64,000 bases of DNA from TH-plancto1 sp043777375 (GCA_043777375.1 JAYWHX010000196.1:16998-80997), one strand, 5' to 3'. Shown: positions 43,220 to 52,332, counted from the first letter of the stretch. The notes: generated from the letters alone by a model not told the origin. A program made the numbers and translations.

Positions 43220-43265
43220 TGCCGTTTTCCTTTAGTTTGGTGTGGCCGATAGCCCACCGGTGAAA

Positions 43266-44057
43266 TCAACTCCCTGCCTTTGCCTTGTCCTTCATCACCG
43301 CGCTGAACGTCTTCGCGTCGAGTCCTTGGTCACGAGCTTTCTTCGCTTCCTTCTGCGCCTCGCCCAACGCTTCAATCAGGTCGTCGAGCGAAAGCTCCTC
43401 ACCGGAAACCACGATGCCCACGCCGGACGGCAGCGGGCACGCGATACGCTTGACCCGTACTTGCGGTGAAGAATCTCGCTTCTGTTTGCGGACGTGTTCG
43501 GCCAGACCGTCCCGCGATGTCCCGGACAATTTCAATCGCAGCAACTCACCTTGCTGCTCCGCCGGGGCGCGGCTGATCTCGTAAGCGGCAGTGATGCCGA
43601 TTTGCCCCTGCTCCAACGCCTTCTGCGCTTCGGGAATGCACTTCGACGGCGACAGGTACTTCGTGACCGTCGATTCACTGAGCTTGAGGTGAGAGGCGAG
43701 ATCCTTGTTGGTCCAGCGTTGATTGAGGAACAGGAGTTCCGCACATGCCTGCCACTTCTCCGAATCCCGAAGGTCTTCGCGATGCAGATTCTCGCTGAGC
43801 TGAAAGATTCGGAGTTGCAACTCCGTCATCGGCTCGTCAGTGATGATGACCATGAGTTCGGGCAGTCCGACCAGTGTCGCGGCCCGGAGCCGACGCTCTC
43901 CTGCGATGAGCCATCCGTCTTCGCGGGCGAGGACCGGCTGAAGTTGTTTGACCTTGAGCGATTCGCCGAGTTGGCGGAGGTCCGCCTCCTCGAAGTGCTT
44001 TCTCGCCTGCGGGCCGACCTTGAACCAACCGAGCGGTTTGAATGAGAGAGTTGCCAT
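43266..44057 (-). CDS. ParB/RepB-type nuclease-domain protein
   Basis: 263 residues. The ParB N-terminal CTPase/nuclease fold is visible (LKVKQLQPVLAREDGWLIAG, GERRLRAATLVGLPEL), followed by QLSENLHREDLRDSEKWQA and an HTH (TNKDLASHLKLSESTVTKYL). ParB-like proteins bind parS and help segregate plasmids or regulate element genes. No ParA is present. It is the first gene of the - strand mobilisation cluster, divergent from the Xre gene with repeat copy B between them. Confidence 0.88.
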   Translation of the reverse strand: MATLSFKPLGWFKVGPQARKHFEEADLRQLGESLKVKQLQPVLAREDGWLIAGERRLRAATLVGLPELMVIITDEPMTELQLRIFQLSENLHREDLRDSEKWQACAELLFLNQRWTNKDLASHLKLSESTVTKYLSPSKCIPEAQKALEQGQIGITAAYEISRAPAEQQGELLRLKLSGTSRDGLAEHVRKQKRDSSPQVRVKRIACPLPSGVGIVVSGEELSLDDLIEALGEAQKEAKKARDQGLDAKTFSAVMKDKAKAGS

Positions 44058-44167
44058 CGTCTTCTCCTTTTCTTCCCGGCTGCTGGAAGAACAGCCGAAA
44101 AAGGGCTACAATTGCCTATGGTTCTTGAGTTTCCATCTCGCCTTGCCTGTCCTTCAGGCTGGTACTG

Positions 44168-44247
44168 AAATGGTAAACGCGGCCCGTGGAAGGGTCTTTC
44201 CAGCCAACCGGAAGCGAACAGGAATCCAACCGGAGTTCCGAAGGCAA
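44168..44247. repeat. Dispersed 80-base repeat, copy B
   Basis: Second copy of the repeat at 41505-41584, placed in the divergent region between parB (-) and the Xre-type gene (+). Its position suits an operator, and copy A lies upstream of another start in the operon, but the peptide-coding look on the - strand argues that it may be a relic. Confidence 0.65.
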
Positions 44248-44269
44248 CCTGCCCAGAAATGAGCTAGAA

Positions 44270-45505
44270 GTGATTCAGACGGCCAAACCAAGCGCCCGGA
44301 AGGGCGTGATCCGCAGGCTTCGCGAAGCGAAGGGATGGAGCCAGCAGGCACTTGCCGACAAGGCCATCGTCTCGTTCAAGACGATCAGCAGCTTGGAGCA
44401 GGGCAAACGCGCTCAACTGAGTACCTTCCGGAAGGTAGCCGAGAAATTGGATGTAGAACCGGGAGAGTTGATCGAGCAAGACGACCCTGAACCACCATCG
44501 GACACACCGCCGAACACGCCACCCGCCACCAGCCAAGAGAAGCAGGTCAAGATCACGCTGCTGATCGAGATCGGGCTTACGGTTACTCTTACGCTCTCAA
44601 TCCCTTTCGAGGATTTCGACGAAACGGAAGGAATTGACCGCGTGAGCGCATTCCTGAAGGCGGTTATCAACAGCAAGAACGCAATTCCAATCACCGACGT
44701 TGGACCCGGCAGCGTGAAGCTAACGATGCTGGTAGACGAAGAAGACGCCCCTCGCCTTATGCAGGCATTTGCTGACCATAAGTTGGATGCGATCCAGGCG
44801 ACCGAGCTCAGCATCCCTCGCAAAGTAGCATTGCTCTTCGTTGCCGCCAGCGGGGCTCAGGGATCAGTCAATCCCATCGACTTGTCCGTGCTTCCGGACG
44901 ATGCGTTCATGCTGGCGATGAAACGCTTCCAGGCTGCCGGAATTGACGTGGCGATTGCCGGCGATGACCTCATAACTCTCAAATGGACCAAAAACGCGGG
45001 CACATCGACTGCTGAAAACTTCCTATTCATCTCTGACAATCCTTCCTCGATGTGGCACACCATAGAGATTGCGCAAACAGAACTACTCCCTCCCTCGTTT
45101 CCGTGCTCAATCACGCTTCGCCTCAAACCGAACGAACGCAACGGGGATAGTTCTGCCGTGCTGGGGGAACGTCTGGAATCCCTATGCCTGAACCACGAAC
45201 TGCTCCGGCCCAAAGTTAGCCGCGTGAACCCCACGCCTGTTTGGTCGGGCGAAGTCGCACTTGAAATTGCGTCTGCCGAAGACCTCCGTGCCATGTCGGA
45301 GGTTGTGCTTAATGGGTTTTGTGGCCAGCCCCTGACATTGGTAACCAAAAGGACCGATACGTCCTTGGGTACGGACTTAACGATTGAGGCCACGACGAAC
45401 CTGTCGGCAGGCGAATGGGAATCCGTTGCCAAGAAACTCGGGAACGCCCTCGGACTGGCTATAGATCTCCCGAATACTAACTCGCCATCGGAGAAGGAGT
45501 GGTAA
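44270..45505 (+). CDS. Xre-family HTH protein with long C-terminal domain
   Basis: About 411 residues from GTG 44270; a GTG at 44186 lies inside repeat copy B and is the alternative start. The HTH is standard (RLREAKGWSQQALADKA, SFKTISSLEQGKRAQLSTF). A Pro/Thr linker leads to domains of unknown type (ITLLIEIGLTVTLTLSIPFE, and two halves with VWSGEVALEIAS) that look beta/alpha and duplicated. Length is far beyond simple repressors, so the C-terminus may sense a ligand or protein. It is divergent from parB and likely controls the element operons. Confidence 0.75.
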   Translation: MIQTAKPSARKGVIRRLREAKGWSQQALADKAIVSFKTISSLEQGKRAQLSTFRKVAEKLDVEPGELIEQDDPEPPSDTPPNTPPATSQEKQVKITLLIEIGLTVTLTLSIPFEDFDETEGIDRVSAFLKAVINSKNAIPITDVGPGSVKLTMLVDEEDAPRLMQAFADHKLDAIQATELSIPRKVALLFVAASGAQGSVNPIDLSVLPDDAFMLAMKRFQAAGIDVAIAGDDLITLKWTKNAGTSTAENFLFISDNPSSMWHTIEIAQTELLPPSFPCSITLRLKPNERNGDSSAVLGERLESLCLNHELLRPKVSRVNPTPVWSGEVALEIASAEDLRAMSEVVLNGFCGQPLTLVTKRTDTSLGTDLTIEATTNLSAGEWESVAKKLGNALGLAIDLPNTNSPSEKEW

Positions 45506-45778
45506 TCCTTCTCCTCTTGAAGAAGAAAGTGGCGTGTAGTGCCGGATGAGGGATGTTGCCGAAAGCAAATGCTTTGGCAAGGTGTGGCTTCACACGGTTT
45601 GATCACTTGAGGAAACTGGCTCTCAGTGCGATTCTCCGAGACATTTGCGTGCCACCCATGATATAATCGGGGGAATAGACAAAGATGCCAGACTAACTCA
45701 AGGTATGGATTCTCAGACGAGAGCCGGAGAATTGACAAGGTTAGAGTTTGGGACGTGGGGACAGAAAAAGACGTTGAT

Positions 45779-45982
45779 ATGCAAGATATTCCACAAACGG
45801 GGTTTTTACGATTGCCACAAGTGTTGAGCGTTATTCCGCTCGGCAAAACGAGTTGGTGGGAAGGTGTGAGATCAGGGCGCTTTCCGAAGCCGGTTAAGTT
45901 GTCGGCCCGATGCACGGCTTGGCGCGCTGAGGACATTCGGGAGTTAATAAAAGACATTTGTGATCGATCGCCAAAGAACTAG
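45779..45982 (+). CDS. AlpA-family regulator
   Basis: 67 residues from ATG 45779 (GTG 45755 is possible). GFLRLPQVLSVIPLGKTSWW then GVRSGRFPKPVKLSARCTAW is the AlpA/Phage_AlpA HTH: it links to control or directionality of P4-type integrases. It precedes the integrase gene by 320 bases, as usual. The motif W-R-A-E-D-I-R-E-L closes the domain. Confidence 0.85.
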   Translation: MQDIPQTGFLRLPQVLSVIPLGKTSWWEGVRSGRFPKPVKLSARCTAWRAEDIRELIKDICDRSPKN

Positions 45983-46301
45983 CGCCAATCGTTGTCGCTT
46001 ATCCGGCTTGCAAGCATGACCTGTAAAGTCCGCTCACCGATTTGTTGGCTAGGGGTATAAATGTGGGGTATCTGTTTCTTTGAGCATCTGGGATCGCAAA
46101 GAACATCAACCGGTTACCCAATAAATGTGGCTATCGTTGGGGTCACCACTTTATTGGACGCGTTCGTCCGCTACAGTCCGCCAAATTAGCCTGAGAGCCA
46201 TTGTTGAACCGATGGACAGTCTTTAGCGTCCGACGTTATTCGTTGACATTCGCCTAAAAACTGGGGTATATCTGCGTTGAGATACCCCATTAGATAGCTG
46301 A
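45983..46301. promoter_or_regulatory. Integrase upstream region with GGGGTAT repeats
   Basis: No gene. Five GGGGTAT/C heptamers lie here and across the integrase start: direct at 46052-46058, 46065-46071 and 46263-46269, inverted at 46282-46288 and 46304-46310. The pair 46263/46282 is a palindrome with a 12-base gap. Such an array fits arm-type sites or an AlpA/integrase operator. Confidence 0.6.
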
Positions 46302-47498
46302 ATGTACCCCATGCCAGTTTCTCTCTCGGACGCAAGAGTTCGCAACGCCAAACCAAAACAAAAACCATACAAGATAGCAGACGGTGAAGGCTTATTCCTT
46401 TTAGTCACGCCATCCGGCAGCAAATACTGGCGGCTGAAGTACTTCTTTGCGGGAAAGGAAAAGCTCTTGGCATTGGGAGTTTACCCTGAAATTACTCTAG
46501 CTGACGCCCGAGAGCGGCGTGCGCAAGCCCGTAAGGTACTTGCCGCCGGGAGCGATCCTGGGGAGACAAGAAAAGAGGCCAAGCGGGTGGCGACGTTAAA
46601 GGATGCCCACGCATTTGAGGTGATCGCACGCGAGTGGTTTGAAAAGCGCAAACACGAATGGGCATCAAGTTCCGCTAATACCATGCTCGCCCGTCTCGAA
46701 CAACATATGCTTCCGAAGCTGGGCCAGAGGCCGATTGCTAGCATCACGGCACCGGAAGTTCTTGCCATGCTTCGAGTGGTGGAAGACAGGGGTAATCTGG
46801 AAACAGCCCGGCGGGTGATGCAGATGTCCGGGCAAATCTTTATGTACGCCATCGCGACCGGACGGGCCGAACGAAACCCGGTTCCTGATTTGCGAGGTGC
46901 GCTAAAAACCCCGGTCGTTAAGCATCATTCCTTTCTGCAAGCCAGTGAAGTGCCCCTTTACCTGAGAAAGTTGGAGAACTATGACGGCAGCCTACTAACC
47001 AAGTTGGCGCTCCGCTTGCTGCTACTTACATTCGTCCGCACGACAGAACTGCGAGCGGCACAATGGGCGGAGATCGATTGGGACAAAGCCGAGTGGCGAA
47101 TTCCTGCTGAACGCATGAAGATGAGAGAACTGCATATCGTACCGTTATCGAGGCAAGCAATCGCCGTTCTCCGGGAATTGGAAAAGCATTCCGGCAAACG
47201 GCAGCACATGTTCCCGAACCAGCACAAGCCCGCCGCATTCATGAGTGAGAACACTATGCTCTATGCTCTGTATCGGATGGGCTATCATTCACGTACAACC
47301 GGACATGGCTTTCGCAGCACCGCCAGCACAATTCTGAATGAGCACGGGTTTCGTGCGGATGTGATTGAACGTCAGCTTGCCCACAGCGAACGCGACTCCG
47401 TTCGTGCGGCGTACAACCATGCACAATACTTGCCGGAACGCCGGAAAATGATGCAATGGTGGGCCGACTATCTTGATAAGGTGGCCGCAAAGAAATAG
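46302..47498 (+). CDS. P4-type tyrosine integrase
   Basis: 398 residues with the DUF4102 arm-binding N-terminus (LSDARVRNAKPKQKPYKIAD, GEGLFLLVTPSGSKYWRLKY), a SAM-like core-binding domain and a catalytic domain: Arg in LTFVRTTELRAAQWAEIDW, HGFRSTASTIL box and Tyr in HAQYLPERRKMM. It recombines att sites, often at a tRNA gene, but no tRNA gene is visible next to it. ATG 46302 and 46311 are both possible starts. Its presence beside a large serine recombinase in the same element is unusual. Confidence 0.92.
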   Translation: MYPMPVSLSDARVRNAKPKQKPYKIADGEGLFLLVTPSGSKYWRLKYFFAGKEKLLALGVYPEITLADARERRAQARKVLAAGSDPGETRKEAKRVATLKDAHAFEVIAREWFEKRKHEWASSSANTMLARLEQHMLPKLGQRPIASITAPEVLAMLRVVEDRGNLETARRVMQMSGQIFMYAIATGRAERNPVPDLRGALKTPVVKHHSFLQASEVPLYLRKLENYDGSLLTKLALRLLLLTFVRTTELRAAQWAEIDWDKAEWRIPAERMKMRELHIVPLSRQAIAVLRELEKHSGKRQHMFPNQHKPAAFMSENTMLYALYRMGYHSRTTGHGFRSTASTILNEHGFRADVIERQLAHSERDSVRAAYNHAQYLPERRKMMQWWADYLDKVAAKK

Positions 47499-47656
47499 CC
47501 GCGTTCAAGTCTTGTTGTCGTGAAATAAACATCTGGATTCCTCTTTCCAACGTATTGGGCACGCCGCCATCCGGGCGACCGAGTGCTTCCTGGCTTCGCT
47601 GCGCTGCGGTCCTGCGGACGGCAAATGCCCCCTCTCGCCCTCTCGTGTGAAATGCA

Positions 47657-47672
47657 GGGGGAGAAATCCCCC
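47657..47672 (+). ncRNA. GNRA-capped hairpin
   Basis: Perfect 6-base stem GGGGGA/TCCCCC closed by GAAA, a GNRA tetraloop on the + strand. The tetraloop suggests an RNA element rather than chance, but one copy and no covariation limit confidence. Confidence 0.35.
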
Positions 47673-47827
47673 GCGCCGTCAAGGATCGGGCCATGCGACC
47701 TCTGCGGCTTCCTCCCCGATCTTCCGCGCTCCCAGAACCTCGCTTGTGCAGACCGGGTGCCCCTCCGCGCCGGTCGTCCTTGACGGCACTCCCCCCTTTC
47801 CATTTGGGCCTTCGCCCCCCTTCCGCC

Positions 47828-47847
47828 AAAAAACGCTTGGCGCGTTT
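47828..47847 (-). terminator. Rho-independent terminator of the relaxase operon
   Basis: On the - strand a stem AAACGC/GCGTTT with a 5-base loop runs into TTTTTT (the last T residues belong to the second arm). It lies 57 bases past the end of the - strand gene at 47904. Confidence 0.6.
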
Positions 47848-47903
47848 CGCGTAAGGGGAGATTTACAAATCAGGAAAGAAGCAACGGCTGGTGTCCGTGT
47901 TGC

Positions 47904-48419
47904 TCAATGCACAAATCCGCCCGCCGTCTTGCCGAGCCATTCCTTGAGTTCCGCGTTGGACTCAAATTCCACGACATTGATGCTGTCGATTGTTGGCCCC
48001 GTTTCTCCAACTTTCCCGATGTCTTCCGTACTCATTTCACGGACCCAGACCACTCGATGCCGTTGCAGGCCAGCATGAAGCAGATCGATATTTCCTTCGT
48101 TCAGTGGCTTGTCGAGATTGCTTCCCCGGATCAGAACGAGATACACCAGATCGCCGGAGAATTTCAGCAACAAGCCTTCGGAAGGGTTGTACCACCACGG
48201 CCCAAGCCAGCCGTAAGGAAACCACGCACTATTGCCATCGCGGAAGCGAAACTCAATCGAAGTAGCGTGATCGCGGATGCCCCGCATAAAACCGAACGCC
48301 GCGCAGGAACCTTCGCCTGCGTCGCCGTCATCATCTTTGTTCTTGGAAGTGCCCGTGTGCCCCGCCAGATGCGGGTTTCGCTGCAATCGATCCTGATGGG
48401 TAGGTTTATCATCGCGCAT
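47904..48419 (-). CDS. Hypothetical protein coupled to the relaxase gene
   Basis: 171 residues. A charged start (a Lys/Asp stretch) is followed by a domain with SIEFRFRDGNSAWFPYGWL, NPSEGLLLKFSGDLVYLVLI and LLHAGLQRHRVVWVREMS. It looks like a genuine beta-rich conserved element protein, family unknown. Its start overlaps the relaxase stop by 11 bases, so it is translated with it. A mobilisation accessory role is inferred from this coupling. Confidence 0.7.
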   Translation of the reverse strand: MRDDKPTHQDRLQRNPHLAGHTGTSKNKDDDGDAGEGSCAAFGFMRGIRDHATSIEFRFRDGNSAWFPYGWLGPWWYNPSEGLLLKFSGDLVYLVLIRGSNLDKPLNEGNIDLLHAGLQRHRVVWVREMSTEDIGKVGETGPTIDSINVVEFESNAELKEWLGKTAGGFVH

Positions 48420-51105
48420 TGTCTATCTCCCGTTGTGCCGTCGCGTCTCTCGCGCTGCCCGGCTGGAGTGAATCGTTCCTTGCCGCAAACACACCAAGTC
48501 CGCGTGCGAACGCTAGTCGTTTCGTCAGCCGATCCCGCAAAGTTGGTTTCTGTTCCGTGGACTCCGAAAGCTCCGTCGCGGACATCGGATCGTCGGGCCG
48601 GGTGATTGCCTTCAATAGCTCATGCCGGTCGTCCGTGAAAATCTGGGCCTGCTCTTTGCCCCGCGTCACGGCTACATACGCCGTCCGCTGATAGGTCGCC
48701 GGAAATGACTCGCTCGACACGCCGATGAATACCTTGTCCACCGTAACCCCTTGGCTCGCGTGGCTGGTCACGACGTATCCGTGCGTCAGATGGCCGAAAT
48801 CCCGGTCTATGACCCAACCGTGATCGACAACAATATCGCCACGTTTGTTGAATCCCTGAATGGTCAGCAGTGAGCCGTTGCTGAGACGATGCTTGCCGTC
48901 CTTAGTCTTGCCGCCCGCCGTGACGCGAACGCGATCCCCGACGGCCAGGGCGAACTGCGTCGCCCTATATGCCTCGAACCGTTTCGCAAGTTCCGTCGGC
49001 AGCTTCATTCCGTCGCTGACGATTAAACGCGATCCCTTCTGAATGCCCGGAGCATTCTGGTGGAACTGGAGCAGGTCGCCCGGCTCATACTCCGTGGCAT
49101 CGGCTTTCTGGGCGTCCGTCAGGTGAGCTGATACCCATCCGTTGACTACTCGTTCCTCACCAAGTTTGCCTTGGGCTTTCAGCCCGGTACGGATCGCACC
49201 TGTTATCCGGTCCGCTTCCGCGTGCGTCGGCGACACTACGAGAGCCGACTTGACCTGACCACCTTTTTTCTTTTCGGCGACCGTTGCCAGATAGGCAGCG
49301 GATAGTTGCTTGTAGCGTTCGCTATCATCAACCTGCTTAATCCATCCGAGCTTGTCGAGTTCCTCAAAACCCTCTTCCGTCCGACCTTCACTCAGTGCTT
49401 GCGCCGCTTTCTTGTAGTCACCTTGCTGCCGCAGAATTTCGGTCACTTCGGCGACTTTCAATCCTGCCGTCTCTTCCAGCAGCTTGAGTGGCTCGCCCGC
49501 CGTAACGCTGCGGTGTTGACGCCGATCCCCGACGAGGACCACCCGTGCGTTTAGCCCTTCCGCAACGTCAAATACGCGGAGCATGTCCCGCGTGCCGAGC
49601 TGGCTGGCCTCATCGACCAGGATCACACCGTTACGGGCGGCTTGCTGCATCTCCTGATCTTTCAGGAACCGGGCCACCGTATCGGCCTGGGCGAAACCAG
49701 CTTCTTCCCGCAACACTTCCCGACTGGCCTTTACCGCTTGAGCCAGGGCGACCACCGGAAGTCCGGCTTCCGCAAGTGCCTCGCCAATTTCCTGCTCAAG
49801 CGTCGTTTTCCCTGTACCAGCAGCACCGCGAATAATCATCACCCGGTCACGCGAGCCTAGCACATGCCGCACGGCCGCTTTTTGTCCGTCGTTGAACCAT
49901 TCCCGCGAGCATGGCCGATCCGGATTGCCAAGCGGGCGACACCGCCCGCGTCCCATGCGTGCGAAATCAATCAGCTTCGATTCCAGAGCCAGCATTTCTT
50001 TCGTCGTCGCCATCTTGCGCCCTGCCACATCACTGCGGATCAAGGGACGTGCCCGCATCTCTCTCGCCGTGTCCTCGACCGTGACTACGCCGAGGCCGCG
50101 CTGGAGGGCAACGGTGACGAGCTTGCGCTCCGGCACCACCGCCTCACGCACGAAACTATGCTCAAGGGCATGATCGACGGACATCTTCTCGCCGCGTTCC
50201 GGCCTCGCCGGTACACGCTCGCGTCGGTGAACCGCCGTCAGGGCATGGCGTTCCTTGTCAGTCAGACGTGAATCCCATTCCTTCCGCAGCGATTCCCAGC
50301 CAAGCGCGGAACCCTTCTTTTCACGGGTCTCCGCCCCGAGTTCTGCCTTGCGGTCGGGATCGGTGATGCCCTTTTCTTCGGCCAGTTTCTCGATGAGTGT
50401 CGTCCGCCGCGAGAATCGCTTGAGCACATCAGCCGGAATTCCGGCAATCTCGAAATCATCCCGTTTCCTTGTGACCCCGAAGCCGATGTCCTGAATCTTG
50501 TTCGCCAGACGCACGCGGAAAGCTGCCTGAAAGTACGGGGCATCTCGCTTCAATTCGCGGAACTGACCGGCTTTCCAGCGCTTCTCTTCGTCGTCGAAGG
50601 TTGAGTTGAACACGAAGACATGGGCGTGCAATTGCGGATCGGGGAGACCATCAACGGGCCGGGATGTAGTGTGAATGAATTCCGCCCAGGCAATGTTCCC
50701 CGTTGTCCGGTCAACGTCCTGGCGTTCCTTACGGACCCGCGTCTTCATCTCAACTTCAATCTCCTGCATCGTCTCATCCACTGCCCCACGGAACGCATCC
50801 ATGATGTCCTGATCGCCGCTCATCGCGTACAGCAACGAGACAGACTTCGGCACTGAGAACGTGAAGTCGTAACCCACCGTCCGCTCGGTTCGCGTCCGCA
50901 CCGTCAGCGGCTTTCCGGTCTGGGGATCGAGGTTGTCGCACAGCCGCTCGAAGGAGAACTTGTCTACCATCCCGGTAAGGCCAAGCCGGGACGCGGCCTT
51001 GCCGCCCCAGGAACCGACGAGTTCCTGTCCTTCGCTGTAATAGTCCGCCGTCGCGTAGTACGACTTGGCAGACTTGGCACTATCCTGTTGCGTGATACGA
51101 ATCAT
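48409..51105 (-). CDS. MobF-type conjugative relaxase-helicase (TrwC/TraI family)
   Basis: 898 residues. The relaxase N-terminus has the paired tyrosines SYYATADYY (Tyr16/17) and the three-His metal site (His145, and LHAHVFVFN with His160 and His162). A RecD-like helicase follows: Walker A IIRGAAGTGKTT (425-436), ILVDEASQLG, VLVGDRRQHRSV and the C-terminal TSHASQGVTVDKV and YVAVTRGKEQAQIF. It nicks oriT, stays bound to the 5' end and unwinds the strand for transfer. It is the only relaxase gene seen and must partner the coupling ATPase. Confidence 0.93.
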   Translation of the reverse strand: MIRITQQDSAKSAKSYYATADYYSEGQELVGSWGGKAASRLGLTGMVDKFSFERLCDNLDPQTGKPLTVRTRTERTVGYDFTFSVPKSVSLLYAMSGDQDIMDAFRGAVDETMQEIEVEMKTRVRKERQDVDRTTGNIAWAEFIHTTSRPVDGLPDPQLHAHVFVFNSTFDDEEKRWKAGQFRELKRDAPYFQAAFRVRLANKIQDIGFGVTRKRDDFEIAGIPADVLKRFSRRTTLIEKLAEEKGITDPDRKAELGAETREKKGSALGWESLRKEWDSRLTDKERHALTAVHRRERVPARPERGEKMSVDHALEHSFVREAVVPERKLVTVALQRGLGVVTVEDTAREMRARPLIRSDVAGRKMATTKEMLALESKLIDFARMGRGRCRPLGNPDRPCSREWFNDGQKAAVRHVLGSRDRVMIIRGAAGTGKTTLEQEIGEALAEAGLPVVALAQAVKASREVLREEAGFAQADTVARFLKDQEMQQAARNGVILVDEASQLGTRDMLRVFDVAEGLNARVVLVGDRRQHRSVTAGEPLKLLEETAGLKVAEVTEILRQQGDYKKAAQALSEGRTEEGFEELDKLGWIKQVDDSERYKQLSAAYLATVAEKKKGGQVKSALVVSPTHAEADRITGAIRTGLKAQGKLGEERVVNGWVSAHLTDAQKADATEYEPGDLLQFHQNAPGIQKGSRLIVSDGMKLPTELAKRFEAYRATQFALAVGDRVRVTAGGKTKDGKHRLSNGSLLTIQGFNKRGDIVVDHGWVIDRDFGHLTHGYVVTSHASQGVTVDKVFIGVSSESFPATYQRTAYVAVTRGKEQAQIFTDDRHELLKAITRPDDPMSATELSESTEQKPTLRDRLTKRLAFARGLGVFAARNDSLQPGSARDATAQREIDNAR

Positions 51106-51498
51106 GCCTCATTTTAGGCTATCACAGATTCGTTAATTCTTCCTTAACCTTTCCATGCTCCACCGCAGCCAACCTCGGTTTGCGGCGATTGTGCATTCAT
51201 CAATGCCGCCCCCGCGCCACCGAAATGCCACCCCACGGCGACAACAGGCGACTCCCGCTTTTGGGATTTTTGCGACTCATTCCCGCTTGGCATGGAAGAC
51301 ACTTGGGTAGGTCGCTCACACACGAGAGTGAAACGCGCCCGACCTGCAACACAACTGTCACAATCGTGTCACAGAGCTGTAACACAATCATGGTAGTCTT
51401 AGACGTAGCTCCATTGGCTTAACTACACTGGCCACCGAGAGCGATAAAATCGCAGAATGGTATCCGCCTTCTGTCAAACATCATTTTTGGAGTATTTT
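51106..51498. other. Relaxase upstream region, candidate oriT
   Basis: 393 bases without a gene. It holds a near-perfect inverted repeat TGTCACAG-AG-CTGTAACA at 51367-51384, with a direct TGTCACA at 51356-51362, and the first copy of a 100-base repeat. oriT usually lies beside the relaxase gene, so the TGTCACA cluster is a candidate nick-region or relaxosome site. Confidence 0.35.
51214..51315. repeat. Direct repeat flanking the secreted-protein gene, copy 1
   Basis: About 100 bases that align with 52134-52235 at roughly 80% identity, with an identical CCACCCCACGGCGACAACA core and shared TTTGGGATTT and CATGAGGA-like blocks. The two copies flank the gene at 51499-51960 and point the same way. 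Confidence 0.75.
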
Positions 51499-51960
51499 AT
51501 GGGGCGCAAATCAAGGACACCTTCTCTATTCGTATTGGCATCCATTGCAGTGATGTCAGTCGCTGGTCCCGTTTGGGCGGGGGATTTCATTGGGGAATCC
51601 GGGCTGGGCAATCCTTCTTCAGATGGAGATCTCTATAACGTAGCGCAAATGGGCGGCGAATTGAGTCAGTCGAAGTTGAATCGGATGTACGATCCTGTTC
51701 CGGCAAAGAACAATATCGACCACTGGAATCATAATGGCCTGAATAATAACGGTGAAGACTTTTCCAACTTGTCAACGTGTGCTGCTGCGGTTGCGTTGAA
51801 GGCAGATTACGATCAGCAAATGCTATCTGCTCAGCAAGCGATGAACGATGCGGAACAGCGAAAAGATTTTGTAGCATTTGACCAGTACAAGCAGACAATT
51901 GACACGTTGAGGCTCGCAATGCAGCAGGTAGATAACGTAATGATAGAGTTTGGTTGCTGA
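51499..51960 (+). CDS. Small secreted protein of unknown function
   Basis: 153 residues from ATG 51499, with GGAG upstream. A signal peptide (PSLFVLASIAVMSVAGPVWA) is followed by an Asn/Gly-rich segment (NNIDHWNHNGLNNNGEDF) and a helical C-terminus (DYDQQMLSAQQAMNDAEQRK) with two cysteines, one near the end. Not recognised. It sits alone between two direct repeats, with lower GC than its neighbours by eye, so it looks like inserted cargo. Confidence 0.7.
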   Translation: MGRKSRTPSLFVLASIAVMSVAGPVWAGDFIGESGLGNPSSDGDLYNVAQMGGELSQSKLNRMYDPVPAKNNIDHWNHNGLNNNGEDFSNLSTCAAAVALKADYDQQMLSAQQAMNDAEQRKDFVAFDQYKQTIDTLRLAMQQVDNVMIEFGC

Positions 51961-52133
51961 CACCAGATGGAATGTTGCCGCTTAGCAGGCTGCTGAAAAA
52001 CTCTCGTTCGTGACAATTCTCGGCAGTTTCTGATTTGTCTTCATCTGCGTCTGTTTGCTGTTGTTCAGGGAAGACGCTCGCAAAAGCGTCTTCCCCTTTT
52101 TTGGGCTGTTGACCCGTTCCAAACATGGCCGAC

Positions 52134-52235
52134 ACGCCACCGCAATACCACCCCACGGCGACAACAGACGAATCCCGACTTTGGGATTTATCCAAATCAT
52201 TCCCCGTTTGCCATGAGGACACTGGGGCGGATCGC
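52134..52235. repeat. Direct repeat flanking the secreted-protein gene, copy 2
   Basis: Second copy of the repeat at 51214-51315. The 370 bases from 51961 to 52332 hold no gene; apart from this repeat there is a GCTGCTGAAAAACT stretch at about 51987 that recalls an insertion-sequence end. Confidence 0.7.
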
Positions 52236-52332
52236 CAGCCACCGAGCGAGCAGCGTAACCGGCCTACAAAACGGCTGTGGCCGTGGTTAACCGGCCGTTA
52301 ACCATTCGAGCGTAGGATTGGCCATTGAAACT

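Larger units (their letters stand above)
47499..47903. other. Intergenic stretch with RNA-like hairpin
   Basis: About 405 bases between convergent integrase and hypothetical genes, without a coding signal I trust. It is GC-rich and contains a GGGGGA-GAAA-TCCCCC hairpin at 47657-47672 and a terminator at 47828-47847. Low-complexity - strand open frames here are not convincing. Confidence 0.5.

Noticed and set aside
44857..45957. 366-codon - strand frame opposite the Xre gene
   Set aside because: No domain seen, crosses two well-supported + strand genes.
47254..47829. - strand frames in the gap after the integrase
   Set aside because: Arg/Gly-rich low-complexity product that overlaps the integrase end; not credible as a gene.
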